Source of the DNA: DASYQD01 sp963837455
Lineage (GTDB): Bacteria > Acidobacteriota > Thermoanaerobaculia > Multivoradales > JAIOJS01
Length of the DNA stretch: 64,000 nt
Assembly (NCBI GenBank): GCA_963837455.1
Contig: CAWINM010000010.1
Location: 62,001-126,000, forward strand
Reading direction: 5' to 3'
The position numbers and the translations under genes are program-made. Each line of letters begins with the position of its first letter. The stretch's first letter is position 1. Shown here in pieces: positions 20,154 through 28,839 of the stretch. Below the pieces are notes generated by a model, which saw only the letters and a list, made by a program, of their open reading frames with translations, searched no databases and was not told the DNA's origin.

Positions 20154-21551
20154 GTGCCCAAGCCGCTGGTCTCGTCCCGCCGCCTGCTCATCGGTTCGGT
20201 CCTCCTCGGCCTCTTCATCCTCTGCGACGTCGGCCTCTTTGGCTGGCTGCTGTTCCGATCGCTCTCCGAGCGGGAGATCTCGCGGGTGCTGCTCGAGACC
20301 CGCGCCGAGGCCGAGACGCTGGCCAAGCAGCTCGCCGGCCGGGCTCGCGAGCAGGGGCAGGACCTCTACCTCGCCGTCGCCACCGAGCGCGAGACGCAGA
20401 CCTACATCGACTCGGTGCTGCGCCAGCGCGACATGGTGCGCACGCTCGAGATCCGCGACCGCGAGGGGAAGCTCGTCTACCAGATGCAGTCGCGTGAGAC
20501 GGTGCCGGTGGGGCCGCGACTGGCGCCGACAGTGGGCTCGCCCGAGATCGCTCCGCACTACGAGGAGAAGGTCAAGCAGAGCAAGCAGACCTACGACGTC
20601 GACCTCACGGTGCCGATCGCCGACCTCGGCCAGATCCGCGTCGGCATCAGCCGCGAAGAGCTCGAGCGCCGGGTGCAGGCATTGCGCCACGAGCTCATCC
20701 GCCAGGCCTCGGTGGTCGGTGCCGTGACCCTCACCCTGCTGCTGAGCGCCTACGTGGTGATCTTCTGGCTGGTGCGCCGGAGCCGCGCCCTCGAGGCGCA
20801 GGCGGCCGAGGCGGAGCGGATGGCCACTATCGGCACCCTCGCCGCCGGCCTCGCGCACGAGATCCGCAACCCGCTCAACTCCCTGTCGCTCAACATGCAG
20901 ATGCTCGAGGAGGACCTCGCCGGCGACCCCAGCCTCGGGACGCGGCGGGTGCTCGGCATCACGCGCAGCGAGATCGGTCGTCTCGAGCGGCTGGTGAGCG
21001 ACTTCCTCGCCTACGCACGGCCGCGGCCCCTCGAGCGGCGACCGGTGCTGGCCTGTTCCCTGCTCGAGCACGCGCGCGACCTGCTCGGTAGCCAGGCGGC
21101 GGCGCAGCGGGTCCAGGTGCGGGTCGAGGATGCCGCGCCCGGCGCCTGGCTCGAGGTCGATCCGCAGCAGCTCTCGCAGCTGCTCATCAACCTCGCCCAG
21201 AACGCCTTCTTCGCCTGCGAGGAGCGCGGTTTCTGCGGCAAGGTGGTGTTGCGTTGCCGCCGCGCCGCCGGCAGGGTGGCGCTCGAGGTCGAGGACAACG
21301 GCGTCGGCATCGCCGAGGCAGACCGCGAGAAGATCTTCGAGGTCTTCTACTCGACGCGCAAGGGAGGCACCGGGCTCGGCCTCGCCATCGCGCGGCGGAT
21401 CGCCGCCGGCCACGGCGGCGAGATCGAGGTCGAGAGCGCCCCCGGCGAGGGGACGACGATGCGGCTGTGGCTACCCGAGGCGGCGGCGGACGTCACCGCC
21501 GCGGAGCTCGACGAGCCGCTGGCGGCGCGCGTCAGCGGCCAGCCGGCCTGA
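20154..21551 (+). CDS. Membrane sensor histidine kinase (NtrB-like)
   Basis: 465 aa. It has two membrane segments (about 11-34 and 184-206) around a sensor domain of about 150 residues that would lie outside the cytoplasm. The kinase core follows: H-box LAAGLAHEIRNPLN with H235, N-box LLINLAQNAFF, G1 VEDNGVGI, and G2 GGTGLGLAIARRI. The H-box is of the NtrB/ZraS kind that often pairs with sigma-54 activators, but no response regulator is adjacent. The start is GTG at 20154, without an obvious ribosome site. An AT-rich leader is shared with the divergent hsp20 gene. Confidence 0.9.
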   Translation: MPKPLVSSRRLLIGSVLLGLFILCDVGLFGWLLFRSLSEREISRVLLETRAEAETLAKQLAGRAREQGQDLYLAVATERETQTYIDSVLRQRDMVRTLEIRDREGKLVYQMQSRETVPVGPRLAPTVGSPEIAPHYEEKVKQSKQTYDVDLTVPIADLGQIRVGISREELERRVQALRHELIRQASVVGAVTLTLLLSAYVVIFWLVRRSRALEAQAAEAERMATIGTLAAGLAHEIRNPLNSLSLNMQMLEEDLAGDPSLGTRRVLGITRSEIGRLERLVSDFLAYARPRPLERRPVLACSLLEHARDLLGSQAAAQRVQVRVEDAAPGAWLEVDPQQLSQLLINLAQNAFFACEERGFCGKVVLRCRRAAGRVALEVEDNGVGIAEADREKIFEVFYSTRKGGTGLGLAIARRIAAGHGGEIEVESAPGEGTTMRLWLPEAAADVTAAELDEPLAARVSGQPA

Positions 21552-21587
21552 GCTTCGGCCCTCGGGGGAAGGGCCCGGTGCTGGACG

Positions 21588-21782
21588 TCAGTGCCGGCGC
21601 GATGCCCCCTCGTCGGCGGACAGGGCCTCGAAGTCCTCCTCGGTGACGAACTGGTCGGGGTCGTCGTTGCCGCAAGCGTGGCAGATCACCTCACCGACGC
21701 CGTCGTTCCACTCGAAGTCGTAGCAGGGGGTCTCGCACTCGAGGCAGATCAGGTACTCGGGAGACGAGGACAGGCCGGCCAT
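21588..21782 (-). CDS. Small zinc-ribbon protein, unknown function
   Basis: 64 aa. Two C-x2-C pairs (C13/C16 in CLEC and C34/C37 in CHAC) would hold one zinc; a fifth Cys (C20) lies between them. The rest is acidic (DDPDQFVTEEDFEAL). I do not recognise a named family. Similar small zinc ribbons can bind nucleic acid or other proteins. ATG at 21782, followed downstream by the 3' end of the histidine kinase on the other strand (convergent). It lies 54 nt after the alpha/beta hydrolase stop on the same strand. Confidence 0.65.
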   Translation of the reverse strand: MAGLSSSPEYLICLECETPCYDFEWNDGVGEVICHACGNDDPDQFVTEEDFEALSADEGASRRH

Positions 21783-21836
21783 GGCGCACCTCCGCGGCAG
21801 GGTGGAGTCGCCCTCATTGTAGGCCCGCGGCGGCGC

Positions 21837-22727
21837 TCAACCGCCGCCCTCGCCCGTTGACGGCGCCAGCGTGGCCACCGGCGCCCGCTCGGCCGGCGGC
21901 AGCTCGCGTCGCACCTCGCGCATCGCCTCGACCAGCCGCTCGGGCGCCTCGAAGTGCAGGGCGTGGCCGACGCCGCGGACGAGGTAGAAGACGCCGTGCC
22001 GCACCTGGCCGGCGATCCGGCGGCCGGCGGCGGCCGAGAAGAGCCCGTCGTGCTCGCCCCAGATGACGCCCACCGGCATGTCGAGGGCGGCGAGCTCGGC
22101 GGGGCCGAAGAGGTCGGCCTCGCTCAGCTCCTGCAGCACCTGGGTCACCGCCGGCGACTGGTAGACGCGCTGGAAGGTGCGCCGCGAGAGGCGAAAGATC
22201 CAGGGCACGTGCTGGAAGAGCGCGCCGTAGAGCCGGGTGACGTCGGTGGCGTCCTCGACCGTCACCAGCGTACGGATGGCTTCCCAGTCCTGGTCGCGAT
22301 AGCCAGCGGCGTCGATGAGAATGAGCCGCGAGACCAGCATCGGCTCGGTGAGCGCCAGCCGCATCGCCGTCCAGCCTCCCAGCGAGAGCCCGACGACGGT
22401 GGCCGGCTCGCCGGCGAGCTCGCGGCGGAGCAGCTCGGCCACCACCTTCGCGCCCTCGGTCACCGCGAGCGCGGCACGCGGGCCGCGGGTGCCGCCGAGG
22501 CGCGAGAGCTCGGGGATCAGCACGCGGTTGCCGGGCGCCAGGTAGCGCGCCACCGGCGCCCAGGAGATGGCGCTGCTGCCCAGCCCGTGCAGGAGCACCC
22601 ACGGCTCCACCTTGCCGCGCTTGCGGTAGAAGACCACGTCCCAATCTCCCAACCGCCGGTGCAGGCGCCGGAAGCCGAGCCGGCGCAAGAGCACGCCGGT
22701 GACGATGGCGAGCAGGCGGAAGAGCAT
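21837..22727 (-). CDS. Alpha/beta hydrolase
   Basis: 296 aa. A hydrophobic N-terminus (about 1-14) could anchor it to the membrane. PWVLLHGLGSSAISW holds the oxyanion loop, the nucleophile is Ser in VVGLSLGGW, and the acid and base lie in GVIWGEHDGLF and GVGHALHFEAPE, so the triad is complete. It is probably an esterase, lipase or similar enzyme with unknown substrate. I chose the ATG at 22727, because GGAGG stands 6 nt before it. The frame extends 44 codons further upstream without homology and into the rplU promoter region. Confidence 0.85.
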   Translation of the reverse strand: MLFRLLAIVTGVLLRRLGFRRLHRRLGDWDVVFYRKRGKVEPWVLLHGLGSSAISWAPVARYLAPGNRVLIPELSRLGGTRGPRAALAVTEGAKVVAELLRRELAGEPATVVGLSLGGWTAMRLALTEPMLVSRLILIDAAGYRDQDWEAIRTLVTVEDATDVTRLYGALFQHVPWIFRLSRRTFQRVYQSPAVTQVLQELSEADLFGPAELAALDMPVGVIWGEHDGLFSAAAGRRIAGQVRHGVFYLVRGVGHALHFEAPERLVEAMREVRRELPPAERAPVATLAPSTGEGGG

Positions 22728-22869
22728 CGTGGCCCTCCAGGGCGAGCGAAGACGGTACCATCGTGAGGTGGCGGTGGGGCAGACGCCGGCAGCGCCGGCG
22801 ACCGCGCCGCCGGCGCCGGCGTCGCGCCTCCGGGGTCGAGGCATCGGCTGGGTCTGCACCCCCGCTGGT

Positions 22870-22899
22870 TTGACGGCCCAGGCGCCTTTCGGCTACCAT
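22870..22899 (+). promoter_or_regulatory. Sigma-70 promoter of the rplU operon
   Basis: TTGACG at 22870-22875 and TACCAT at 22894-22899, with an 18-nt spacer, lie 45 nt before the rplU ATG. Confidence 0.6.
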
Positions 22900-22944
22900 C
22901 CGCGCTCCGCCTCCGACCGGGGGTGGCAGAGGAGTGTCCGACCG

Positions 22945-23262
22945 ATGTACGCGATCATCGAGACAGGCGGAAAGCAGTACCGGGTGGCGCGCGGCGACGT
23001 CATCGACGTCGAGCGGCTCCCCGTCTCCGGAAAGAAGGTACGCCAGGTCGAATTCGACCGGGTGCTGATGGTGAGCGGTGAGGGCGGCACCAAGATCGGC
23101 GCTCCCACGCTGACGGACGCGCGCGTCTCCGGTGTCGTCGTCGACGAGGTCGGCGGCCCCAAGATCAAGGTCTTCAAGATGAAGCGACGGAAGGGTTACC
23201 GGCGCACTCGCGGCCATCGGCAGCACCTGCTGCGAGTGCGCATCCAGGACATCGAGCTGTAG
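22945..23262 (+). CDS. rplU: 50S ribosomal protein L21
   Basis: 105 aa. MYAIIETGGKQYRV is the standard L21 start, and the KRRKGYRRTRGHRQHLL stretch is the rRNA-binding loop near the C-terminus. It binds 23S rRNA in the large subunit. First gene of the conserved rplU-rpmA-obgE order, with rpmA starting 16 nt later. A ribosome site GAGG lies before the ATG. Confidence 0.98.
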   Translation: MYAIIETGGKQYRVARGDVIDVERLPVSGKKVRQVEFDRVLMVSGEGGTKIGAPTLTDARVSGVVVDEVGGPKIKVFKMKRRKGYRRTRGHRQHLLRVRIQDIEL

Positions 23263-23278
23263 AGCGGAGCCGACAGCC

Positions 23279-23566
23279 ATGGCACACAAGAAGGGGCAGG
23301 GCAGCAGCCGCAACGGCCGCGACTCCAATCCGCAGTACCTCGGCGTCAAGCGCTTCGGCGGCGAGCGGGTGAGCGGCGGCACCATCCTCGTGCGCCAGCG
23401 CGGCACGGTCTTCAACCCCGGGCACAACGTCGGCCGCGGCAAGGACGACACGCTCTTCGCGCTCGTCGACGGCGTGGTGGCGTTCCAGAAGAAGGGGCGG
23501 CACGGCACCTTCGTCCACGTCCACCCGGCACAGGGCGAGCCCGGGCAAGCGCAGCCGGCCGGGTAA
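23279..23566 (+). CDS. rpmA: 50S ribosomal protein L27
   Basis: 95 aa. MAHKKGQGSSRNGRDS is nearly the consensus L27 N-terminus, which reaches the peptidyl-transferase centre. There is no extra N-terminal peptide of the kind that is cleaved in Firmicutes. The C-terminal tail is longer than usual and Pro/Gly/Ala-rich. The TAA at 23564-23566 is followed almost at once by obgE, so the two are likely to be translationally coupled. Confidence 0.98.
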   Translation: MAHKKGQGSSRNGRDSNPQYLGVKRFGGERVSGGTILVRQRGTVFNPGHNVGRGKDDTLFALVDGVVAFQKKGRHGTFVHVHPAQGEPGQAQPAG

Positions 23567-23568
23567 GC

Positions 23569-24594
23569 CTGCAGTTCCTCGACGAAGCCGTCGTCCACGT
23601 CCGCGGCGGGCGCGGCGGGTCCGGCTGCGTCGCCTTCCGGCGCGAGAAGTACGTGCCCCGGGGCGGCCCGTCGGGCGGCGACGGTGGCCACGGCGGGGCG
23701 GTGGTGCTGGTCGGCGACGAGGGCCTCAACACCCTCTATCACCTGAGCCTGCCGGCCCTCTACGCCGCTGCCAACGGGCGCAACGGCGAGGGCTCGAACC
23801 GCACCGGGCGGTCGGGCGAGGACCTCGAGGTGCGGGTGCCGCTCGGTACCCAGGCATTCGACCGCGAGAGCGGTGAGCTGGTGGGAGAGGTGCTGGCCGC
23901 GGGCGAACGGCTGGTGGGGGCCGCCGGGGGTCGCGGCGGTCGCGGCAACGCGCGCTTCGCCAGCGCCACCCGGCAGGCGCCTCGCCACGCGCAGCCCGGC
24001 GAGGAGGGAGTCGAGCGGCGGCTGCGGCTCGAGCTCAAGCTGCTCGCCGACGTCGGCGTCGTGGGGCTGCCCAATGCCGGCAAGTCGACGCTCATCGGCG
24101 CGCTGTCGGCAGCGCGGCCGAAGGTGGCGGACTACCCGTTCACCACCCTCGTGCCGCAGCTCGGTGTCGTCGCCCTCGGGCCCTACGATTCCTTCGTCAT
24201 CGCCGACCTGCCCGGCCTCATCGCCGGCGCCGCCACCGGGGCCGGGCTGGGCATCCAGTTCCTCAAGCACGTCGAGCGCTGCCCAGTGCTGCTGCAGCTC
24301 GTCGAGCTCGCCGCTCCCGAGCGCGACCCGGCGGCCGATCTGGCGACCGTCGAGCACGAGCTGGGCGCCTTCGATCCCGACCTGCCGCGCCGGCCGCGGC
24401 TCGTCTGCGGCAGCAAGCTCGATGCGGCGGCGCCCGGTCAGGGAGAGCGCCTGCGCGCCGCCGCCGCGACGCGGCGCCTGCCGTACCTGGAGATCAGCGC
24501 CGCCACCGGAGCCGGGCTCCGCGAGCTCCGGCAAGCTTTGCAGAGGCTGCTGCGCGAGGCCGCCGTGCCGGCGCCGGCGGAGGGTCGGGGGTGA
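23569..24594 (+). CDS. obgE: GTPase Obg/CgtA, probable CTG start
   Basis: 341 aa if read from CTG at 23569. Obg is a ribosome-assembly and stress GTPase. The Obg fold is clear: FLDEAVVHVRGGRGGSGCVA, FRREKYVPRGGPSGGDGG and GGRGGRGNARFA. The G domain has G1 GLPNAGKST, G3 DLPGL and G4-like CGSKLD. No ATG, GTG or TTG exists in frame between the rpmA region and the GTG at 23653, and starting there would delete the conserved first strand. The CTG lies 2 nt after the rpmA stop and gives a normal Obg start (residues QFLDEA). A miscalled ATG is the alternative. The 3' end overlaps nadD by 4 nt. Confidence 0.92.
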   Translation: MQFLDEAVVHVRGGRGGSGCVAFRREKYVPRGGPSGGDGGHGGAVVLVGDEGLNTLYHLSLPALYAAANGRNGEGSNRTGRSGEDLEVRVPLGTQAFDRESGELVGEVLAAGERLVGAAGGRGGRGNARFASATRQAPRHAQPGEEGVERRLRLELKLLADVGVVGLPNAGKSTLIGALSAARPKVADYPFTTLVPQLGVVALGPYDSFVIADLPGLIAGAATGAGLGIQFLKHVERCPVLLQLVELAAPERDPAADLATVEHELGAFDPDLPRRPRLVCGSKLDAAAPGQGERLRAAAATRRLPYLEISAATGAGLRELRQALQRLLREAAVPAPAEGRG

Positions 24595-25280
24595 GCGGCG
24601 CTGGCGAAGGCGGCGGTTCCGAGGTCGCGGGCGCCGTCCACGGCGGCGCGCAGCAGGGCTACCGGGTGGGTCTCTTCGGCGGCAGCTTCGACCCCATCCA
24701 CGCCGGACACGTGCTGCCGGCGCGCGCCGCGCGCGCCGCCCTCGAGCTCGACCGCGTGTTCTTCCTGCCCACCGCCCATCCGCCCCACAAGCCGGGCCGC
24801 CGGTTGGCCCCCGCACTGGCGCGCTTCGCGATGGCCGAGCTGGCGCTGCTCGACGAGGAGGGGATGTTCGTCTCCACCCACGAGCTGGGGCCCGGGCCTG
24901 CCTACACGGTGGAGACGCTCGAGCACTTCCACCGCGAGCTGCCGGGCGCGTCGCTGCATCTGCTGCTCGGCAGCGACTCGCTGGCCGAGCTGGCGAGCTG
25001 GCGCCGCTGGCGCGAGCTGCCCCGGCTGGCGACGCTGGTGGTGCTCGCGCGGCCGGGGTGGACGCCGGCGTCCCTGGGTGCCGAGCTCCCGCCCGAGCTG
25101 GTGGCGGCACGGCAGGCCGGCCGCCTGGTGTTCGTCGCCCACGAGCCGGTGCCGGTGTCGGCCACGGCGTTGCGCGCCGCGCTCGCCGCCGGCGCCGAGC
25201 CGCCCGCGGGGGCCCTGCATCCGCGAGTGCTAGACTACGCGCGCAAGTACCGCCTCTACGATGAAACGATCGCTTCCTGA
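24591..25280 (+). CDS. nadD: Nicotinate-mononucleotide adenylyltransferase
   Basis: 229 aa. It joins ATP and nicotinate mononucleotide to make deamido-NAD. The nucleotidyltransferase signature GLFGGSFDPIHAGH is present, as are PPHKPGRR and the C-terminal VSATALRAAL (the S-x-T-x2-R motif). The GTG at 24591 overlaps the obgE stop as GTGA. About 23 extra N-terminal residues precede the core, so the true start may be a little further in. It overlaps rsfS by 20 nt. Confidence 0.94.
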   Translation: MSGAGEGGGSEVAGAVHGGAQQGYRVGLFGGSFDPIHAGHVLPARAARAALELDRVFFLPTAHPPHKPGRRLAPALARFAMAELALLDEEGMFVSTHELGPGPAYTVETLEHFHRELPGASLHLLLGSDSLAELASWRRWRELPRLATLVVLARPGWTPASLGAELPPELVAARQAGRLVFVAHEPVPVSATALRAALAAGAEPPAGALHPRVLDYARKYRLYDETIAS

Positions 25281-25716
25281 ACCCCAGCCCGCCGCTGCGG
25301 CGGAGGCCCTCCCGCACCTTCCCGACGACGACACCACAGCGGCCGTCCGCCAGGCGGTGGCCGCCGTCCTCGACAAGAAGGGCGAGGAGCTCAAGGTGCT
25401 GCAGGTGGGCGAGGTCACCCACTTCACCGACTACTTTCTGCTCTGCAGCGGGCAGAGCGGCCGCCAGGTGCAGGCGATCGCCGACGGCGTCGAGGAGCAG
25501 TTGCGCGCGCACGGGCGGCGCCCCCGGCACGTCGAGGGGTACCCCAGCGGGCAGTGGGTGCTGATGGACTTCGGCGACCTCGTGCTGCACGTCTTCCTGC
25601 ACGAGCGCCGGCGCTTCTACGGCCTCGAGCGGCTGTGGGGCGACGCTCCCGACGTCACCGCCGAGCTGGTGGCGGCAGCCGCCCTGGCGACGGGCGCCGG
25701 CCCGCAGCGGGTGTAG
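25261..25716 (+). CDS. rsfS: Ribosomal silencing factor RsfS
   Basis: 151 aa. RsfS binds L14 and blocks subunit joining during starvation. The core GEVTHFTDYFLLCSGQSGRQVQAI, followed by EGYPSGQWVLMDFGDLVLHVF, is unmistakable. The first 25 residues are Pro/Ala-rich. ATG at 25261 lies within the end of nadD, which is the usual gene order. Confidence 0.96.
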   Translation: MKRSLPEPQPAAAAEALPHLPDDDTTAAVRQAVAAVLDKKGEELKVLQVGEVTHFTDYFLLCSGQSGRQVQAIADGVEEQLRAHGRRPRHVEGYPSGQWVLMDFGDLVLHVFLHERRRFYGLERLWGDAPDVTAELVAAAALATGAGPQRV

Positions 25717-25731
25717 CCCGGGCGCGGCGCC

Positions 25732-26661
25732 GTGGCCGCGGCCTCTCTCTCCCCCTACCCGGTTCTCGAGAGCCTGCTCGCCGGCTCGCCGGCGCTCGCC
25801 GCCGCGCTCGGCGGGCTGCGGCAGGCGGCGCCGCTGGAGTCGCCGGTGCTGCTGCTCGGCGAGCCGGGGAGCGGCCGCTCCACCCTCGCCCGGGCCGTGC
25901 ACGGCGCCAGCGGCCGGCGTGGCGCCCTGGTGGAGGTCGATCCCAGCACGGTGCCGGCGTCGCTGTTCGAGAGCGAGCTGTTCGGGTACCGCGCCGGAGC
26001 CTTCACCGGCGCCATCGCCGACCTCGAGGGGCGGGTGGCGCGCGCCGAGCGCGGCACCCTGGTGCTCGACCAGGTGGAGGAGATCCCGCTCGCCGCGCAG
26101 CCGAAGTTGCTGCGATTGCTCGCCGAGCGCCGCTACCGTCCGCTCGGCGGCGAGGAGCGGGCGGCCGCAGTGCGCTTCGTCGCCCTCGGCAGCGAGTCGC
26201 TGCCGCGGCGGGTCCGCCAGGGCCTGTTCCGCAGCGACCTCTACTACCGGCTCGAGGTGCTCGCCTTCCGCGTGCCGCCGCTGCGCGAGCGCCGTCCGGA
26301 GGTGCCCGCGCTCGCCGCCGCGCTGCTCGCCGACCTCGCGGCCCGGCTGCTGCGGCCACCGCCGGAGCTCACGCCGGCGGCGCTCGAGTGGATGGGCGAG
26401 CACGCCTGGCCAGGGAACCTGCGGGAGCTGCGCAACGTGCTCGAGCGCGCCCTGGTGCTCGGCGACGGCGGTGGCATCCTCGACCCCGCGCCGCCGCCGG
26501 CCCTCGCCGGCATCCGGCCGCGCTCGCTCGCCGCGGTGGAGCGTGAGGAGATCGCCAAGGCCCTCGCCTTCACCCGCGGCCACCAGGGCAAGGCGGCGGC
26601 CCTCCTCGGCATCAGCCGCAAGGCGCTGTGGGAGAAGCGCAAGCGCCACGGCATCCCGTGA
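25732..26661 (+). CDS. Degenerate sigma-54 activator-like AAA+ protein without receiver domain
   Basis: 309 aa, with an AAA+ sigma-54-interaction domain followed by a Fis-type helix-turn-helix. The sigma-54 contact loop GAFTGA is intact (89-94) and the arginine-finger stretch GLFRSDLYYRL is present (R167, R173). The nucleotide site is altered. Walker A reads GEPGSGRS, with Arg49 in place of the invariant Lys. Walker B reads LVLDQVEE, with Gln114 in place of Glu. The sensor-I ATN is replaced by ALGSES. No regulatory N-terminal domain exists. The HTH is GKAAALLGISRKALWEKRK at the C-terminus. GTG at 25732, 15 nt after rsfS. It may bind but not hydrolyse ATP, or act only as a DNA-binding protein. 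Confidence 0.85.
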   Translation: MAAASLSPYPVLESLLAGSPALAAALGGLRQAAPLESPVLLLGEPGSGRSTLARAVHGASGRRGALVEVDPSTVPASLFESELFGYRAGAFTGAIADLEGRVARAERGTLVLDQVEEIPLAAQPKLLRLLAERRYRPLGGEERAAAVRFVALGSESLPRRVRQGLFRSDLYYRLEVLAFRVPPLRERRPEVPALAAALLADLAARLLRPPPELTPAALEWMGEHAWPGNLRELRNVLERALVLGDGGGILDPAPPPALAGIRPRSLAAVEREEIAKALAFTRGHQGKAAALLGISRKALWEKRKRHGIP

Positions 26662-26686
26662 GGCGGAGGCGACGCTGAGCCAGCGG

Positions 26687-27073
26687 GTGCTGCACCCGGT
26701 GCTGTCGCCGCAGCGACGGCGGGAGCTGGTGCGCGAGGGGAGCGAGCGCTTCCACGCCGGCCAGTATTTCGCCGCGCACGAGGCGTGGGAGGAGGTGTGG
26801 CGCTCCACCACCCCCGAGCCACGAGACCTCTTCCAGGGCCTGGTGCAGCTCGCGGCGGCCTTCCACCACCTGCAGGCGCGCCGGCGCCCCGACGTGGCGC
26901 GGCGCGTGCTGGCCAAGGCCAGGGCACGCCTCTCGCGGGTGGCGCCGCCCGCCGAGGGCCTCGACCTTCCGGCGTTGCTCGATCAGCTGGCGCCGTGGGA
27001 GACATGGCTCGCCTCGGCCGCGGGCGAGCCGCCCGCACCGCCGCGGCTCTCGTGGTCGCCGCTGGCCCCTTGA
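26687..27073 (+). CDS. DUF309 family protein
   Basis: About 128 aa. The stretch GSERFHAGQYFAAHEAWEEVW with LFQGLVQLAAAFHHLQ is the DUF309 core: a small all-helical domain with conserved His and Glu that could bind a metal. No biochemical function is known to me for the family. I chose GTG at 26687. AGGCGGAGG at 26661-26669 might instead serve a CTG at 26675, four codons earlier. It follows the AAA+ gene by 25 nt, and the gene after it is convergent. Confidence 0.75.
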   Translation: MLHPVLSPQRRRELVREGSERFHAGQYFAAHEAWEEVWRSTTPEPRDLFQGLVQLAAAFHHLQARRRPDVARRVLAKARARLSRVAPPAEGLDLPALLDQLAPWETWLASAAGEPPAPPRLSWSPLAP

Positions 27074-27130
27074 GGCCGGCCGAGACCGGCCGGACTCCGC
27101 CAGCCGGCAGTCGGGGCCCGTCGCCGGCCT

Positions 27131-27150
27131 GGCGCCAGCGACTTGGCGCC
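27131..27150. terminator. Hairpin between convergent genes
   Basis: GGCGCCA at 27131-27137, loop GCGACT, then TGGCGCC at 27144-27150: a perfect 7-bp stem extendable by two pairs. It lies between the DUF309 gene and the leftward crotonase gene, a natural place for a bidirectional terminator. No T-run. Confidence 0.4.
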
Positions 27151-27239
27151 GGCGGCTCTACCTGGGCGGTCGAGCGGGCCCTCGCCGATCCTCGTCGAAC
27201 GGGTGGCTCCCGCTCGGCGCACTCGCCCTCACGCCGTCC

Positions 27240-28016
<777 letters not shown>

Positions 28017-28062
28017 GGCGGGGACCTCCAGGGTGGGGGAAGCGATGGCGCGCGGCGACCGG

Positions 28063-28839
28063 CTAGCGATGCTGCCACCGCGGCTTGCGTTTCTCGAGGA
28101 AGGCGGCGATCCCCTCGTTCATGTCGGCGGTGGGGAGCAGCTCCTCGAGGTAGATGCGCTCGGCGGCGGTGAGCGCGGGCCCGAACGGCAGCTCCTCGCC
28201 GGCCCGGGCGGCGCGCTTGGCGAGCCGCAAGGCGGCGCCGCTGTGGCCGAGCAGCGCGGCGATCAGCTCGGCACTGGCGCCTTCGAGCTCGGCGGCGGCG
28301 ACGCGGCGGGTGAGCAGGCCCAGCCGCTCGGCCTCGGCGGCGTCGAAGGTGCGGCCGGTGAGCAGCAGCTCGAGCGCCCGCGGCCGTCCCACCCAGCGCG
28401 GCAGCAGCGCCGCAGCCACCGGCGGGTAGCAACCGAGGGTGATCTCGGGCAGCCCGAAGGTGGCGCCGTCGGCTGCCAGCACGAGGTCGCAGGCCAGCAC
28501 CAGCTCGAGGCCACCGCCGAGGCAGTGGCCGCCCACGCAGGCGAGGGTGATGGCGCCGAGCTGGTGTAGCAGCCGCACCGCGCCGTGGAAGGCAGCGAGG
28601 GCGGGGCCGATGCGCTCGCCGACGTGGTCCTGCACGGCGACGCCGGCCGAGAACGCCCGCTCGCCCGCTCCGCGCAACACCAGCAGGTCGAGGTCGGGGT
28701 CGCGGCTGAGGCCGCCGAGGGTGCGCTCGAGCGCCTGCAGGTCGGCGAGCTGGAGGATGTTGAGCGGTGGTCGCGACAGGGTGAGGGTGGCGGCGCGGCC
28801 CTCGCGCTGCAGGTCGATGGTGGGCGGCGCGGTGCTCAT
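28063..28839 (-). CDS. Enoyl-CoA hydratase/isomerase family protein, dienoyl-CoA hydratase-like
   Basis: 258 aa, crotonase fold. AFSAGVAVQDH stands at the oxyanion hole, CVGGHCLGGGLELVLACDL keeps the first Glu, and FGLPEITLGCYPPVAAALLP keeps the second. The SAGV-x-V-x-DH and PPVA features resemble cyclohexa-1,5-dienecarbonyl-CoA hydratase of anaerobic aromatic degradation. No other genes of that pathway are in the window, so this is only a possibility. ATG at 28839 overlaps the stop of the upstream amidotransferase gene as ATGA. Confidence 0.82.
   Translation of the reverse strand: MSTAPPTIDLQREGRAATLTLSRPPLNILQLADLQALERTLGGLSRDPDLDLLVLRGAGERAFSAGVAVQDHVGERIGPALAAFHGAVRLLHQLGAITLACVGGHCLGGGLELVLACDLVLAADGATFGLPEITLGCYPPVAAALLPRWVGRPRALELLLTGRTFDAAEAERLGLLTRRVAAAELEGASAELIAALLGHSGAALRLAKRAARAGEELPFGPALTAAERIYLEELLPTADMNEGIAAFLEKRKPRWQHR

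Noticed and set aside
21814..26916. A 1700-codon minus-strand frame
   Set aside because: Antisense to obgE, nadD, rsfS, the AAA+ gene and others. A typical stop-free shadow in GC-rich coding DNA.
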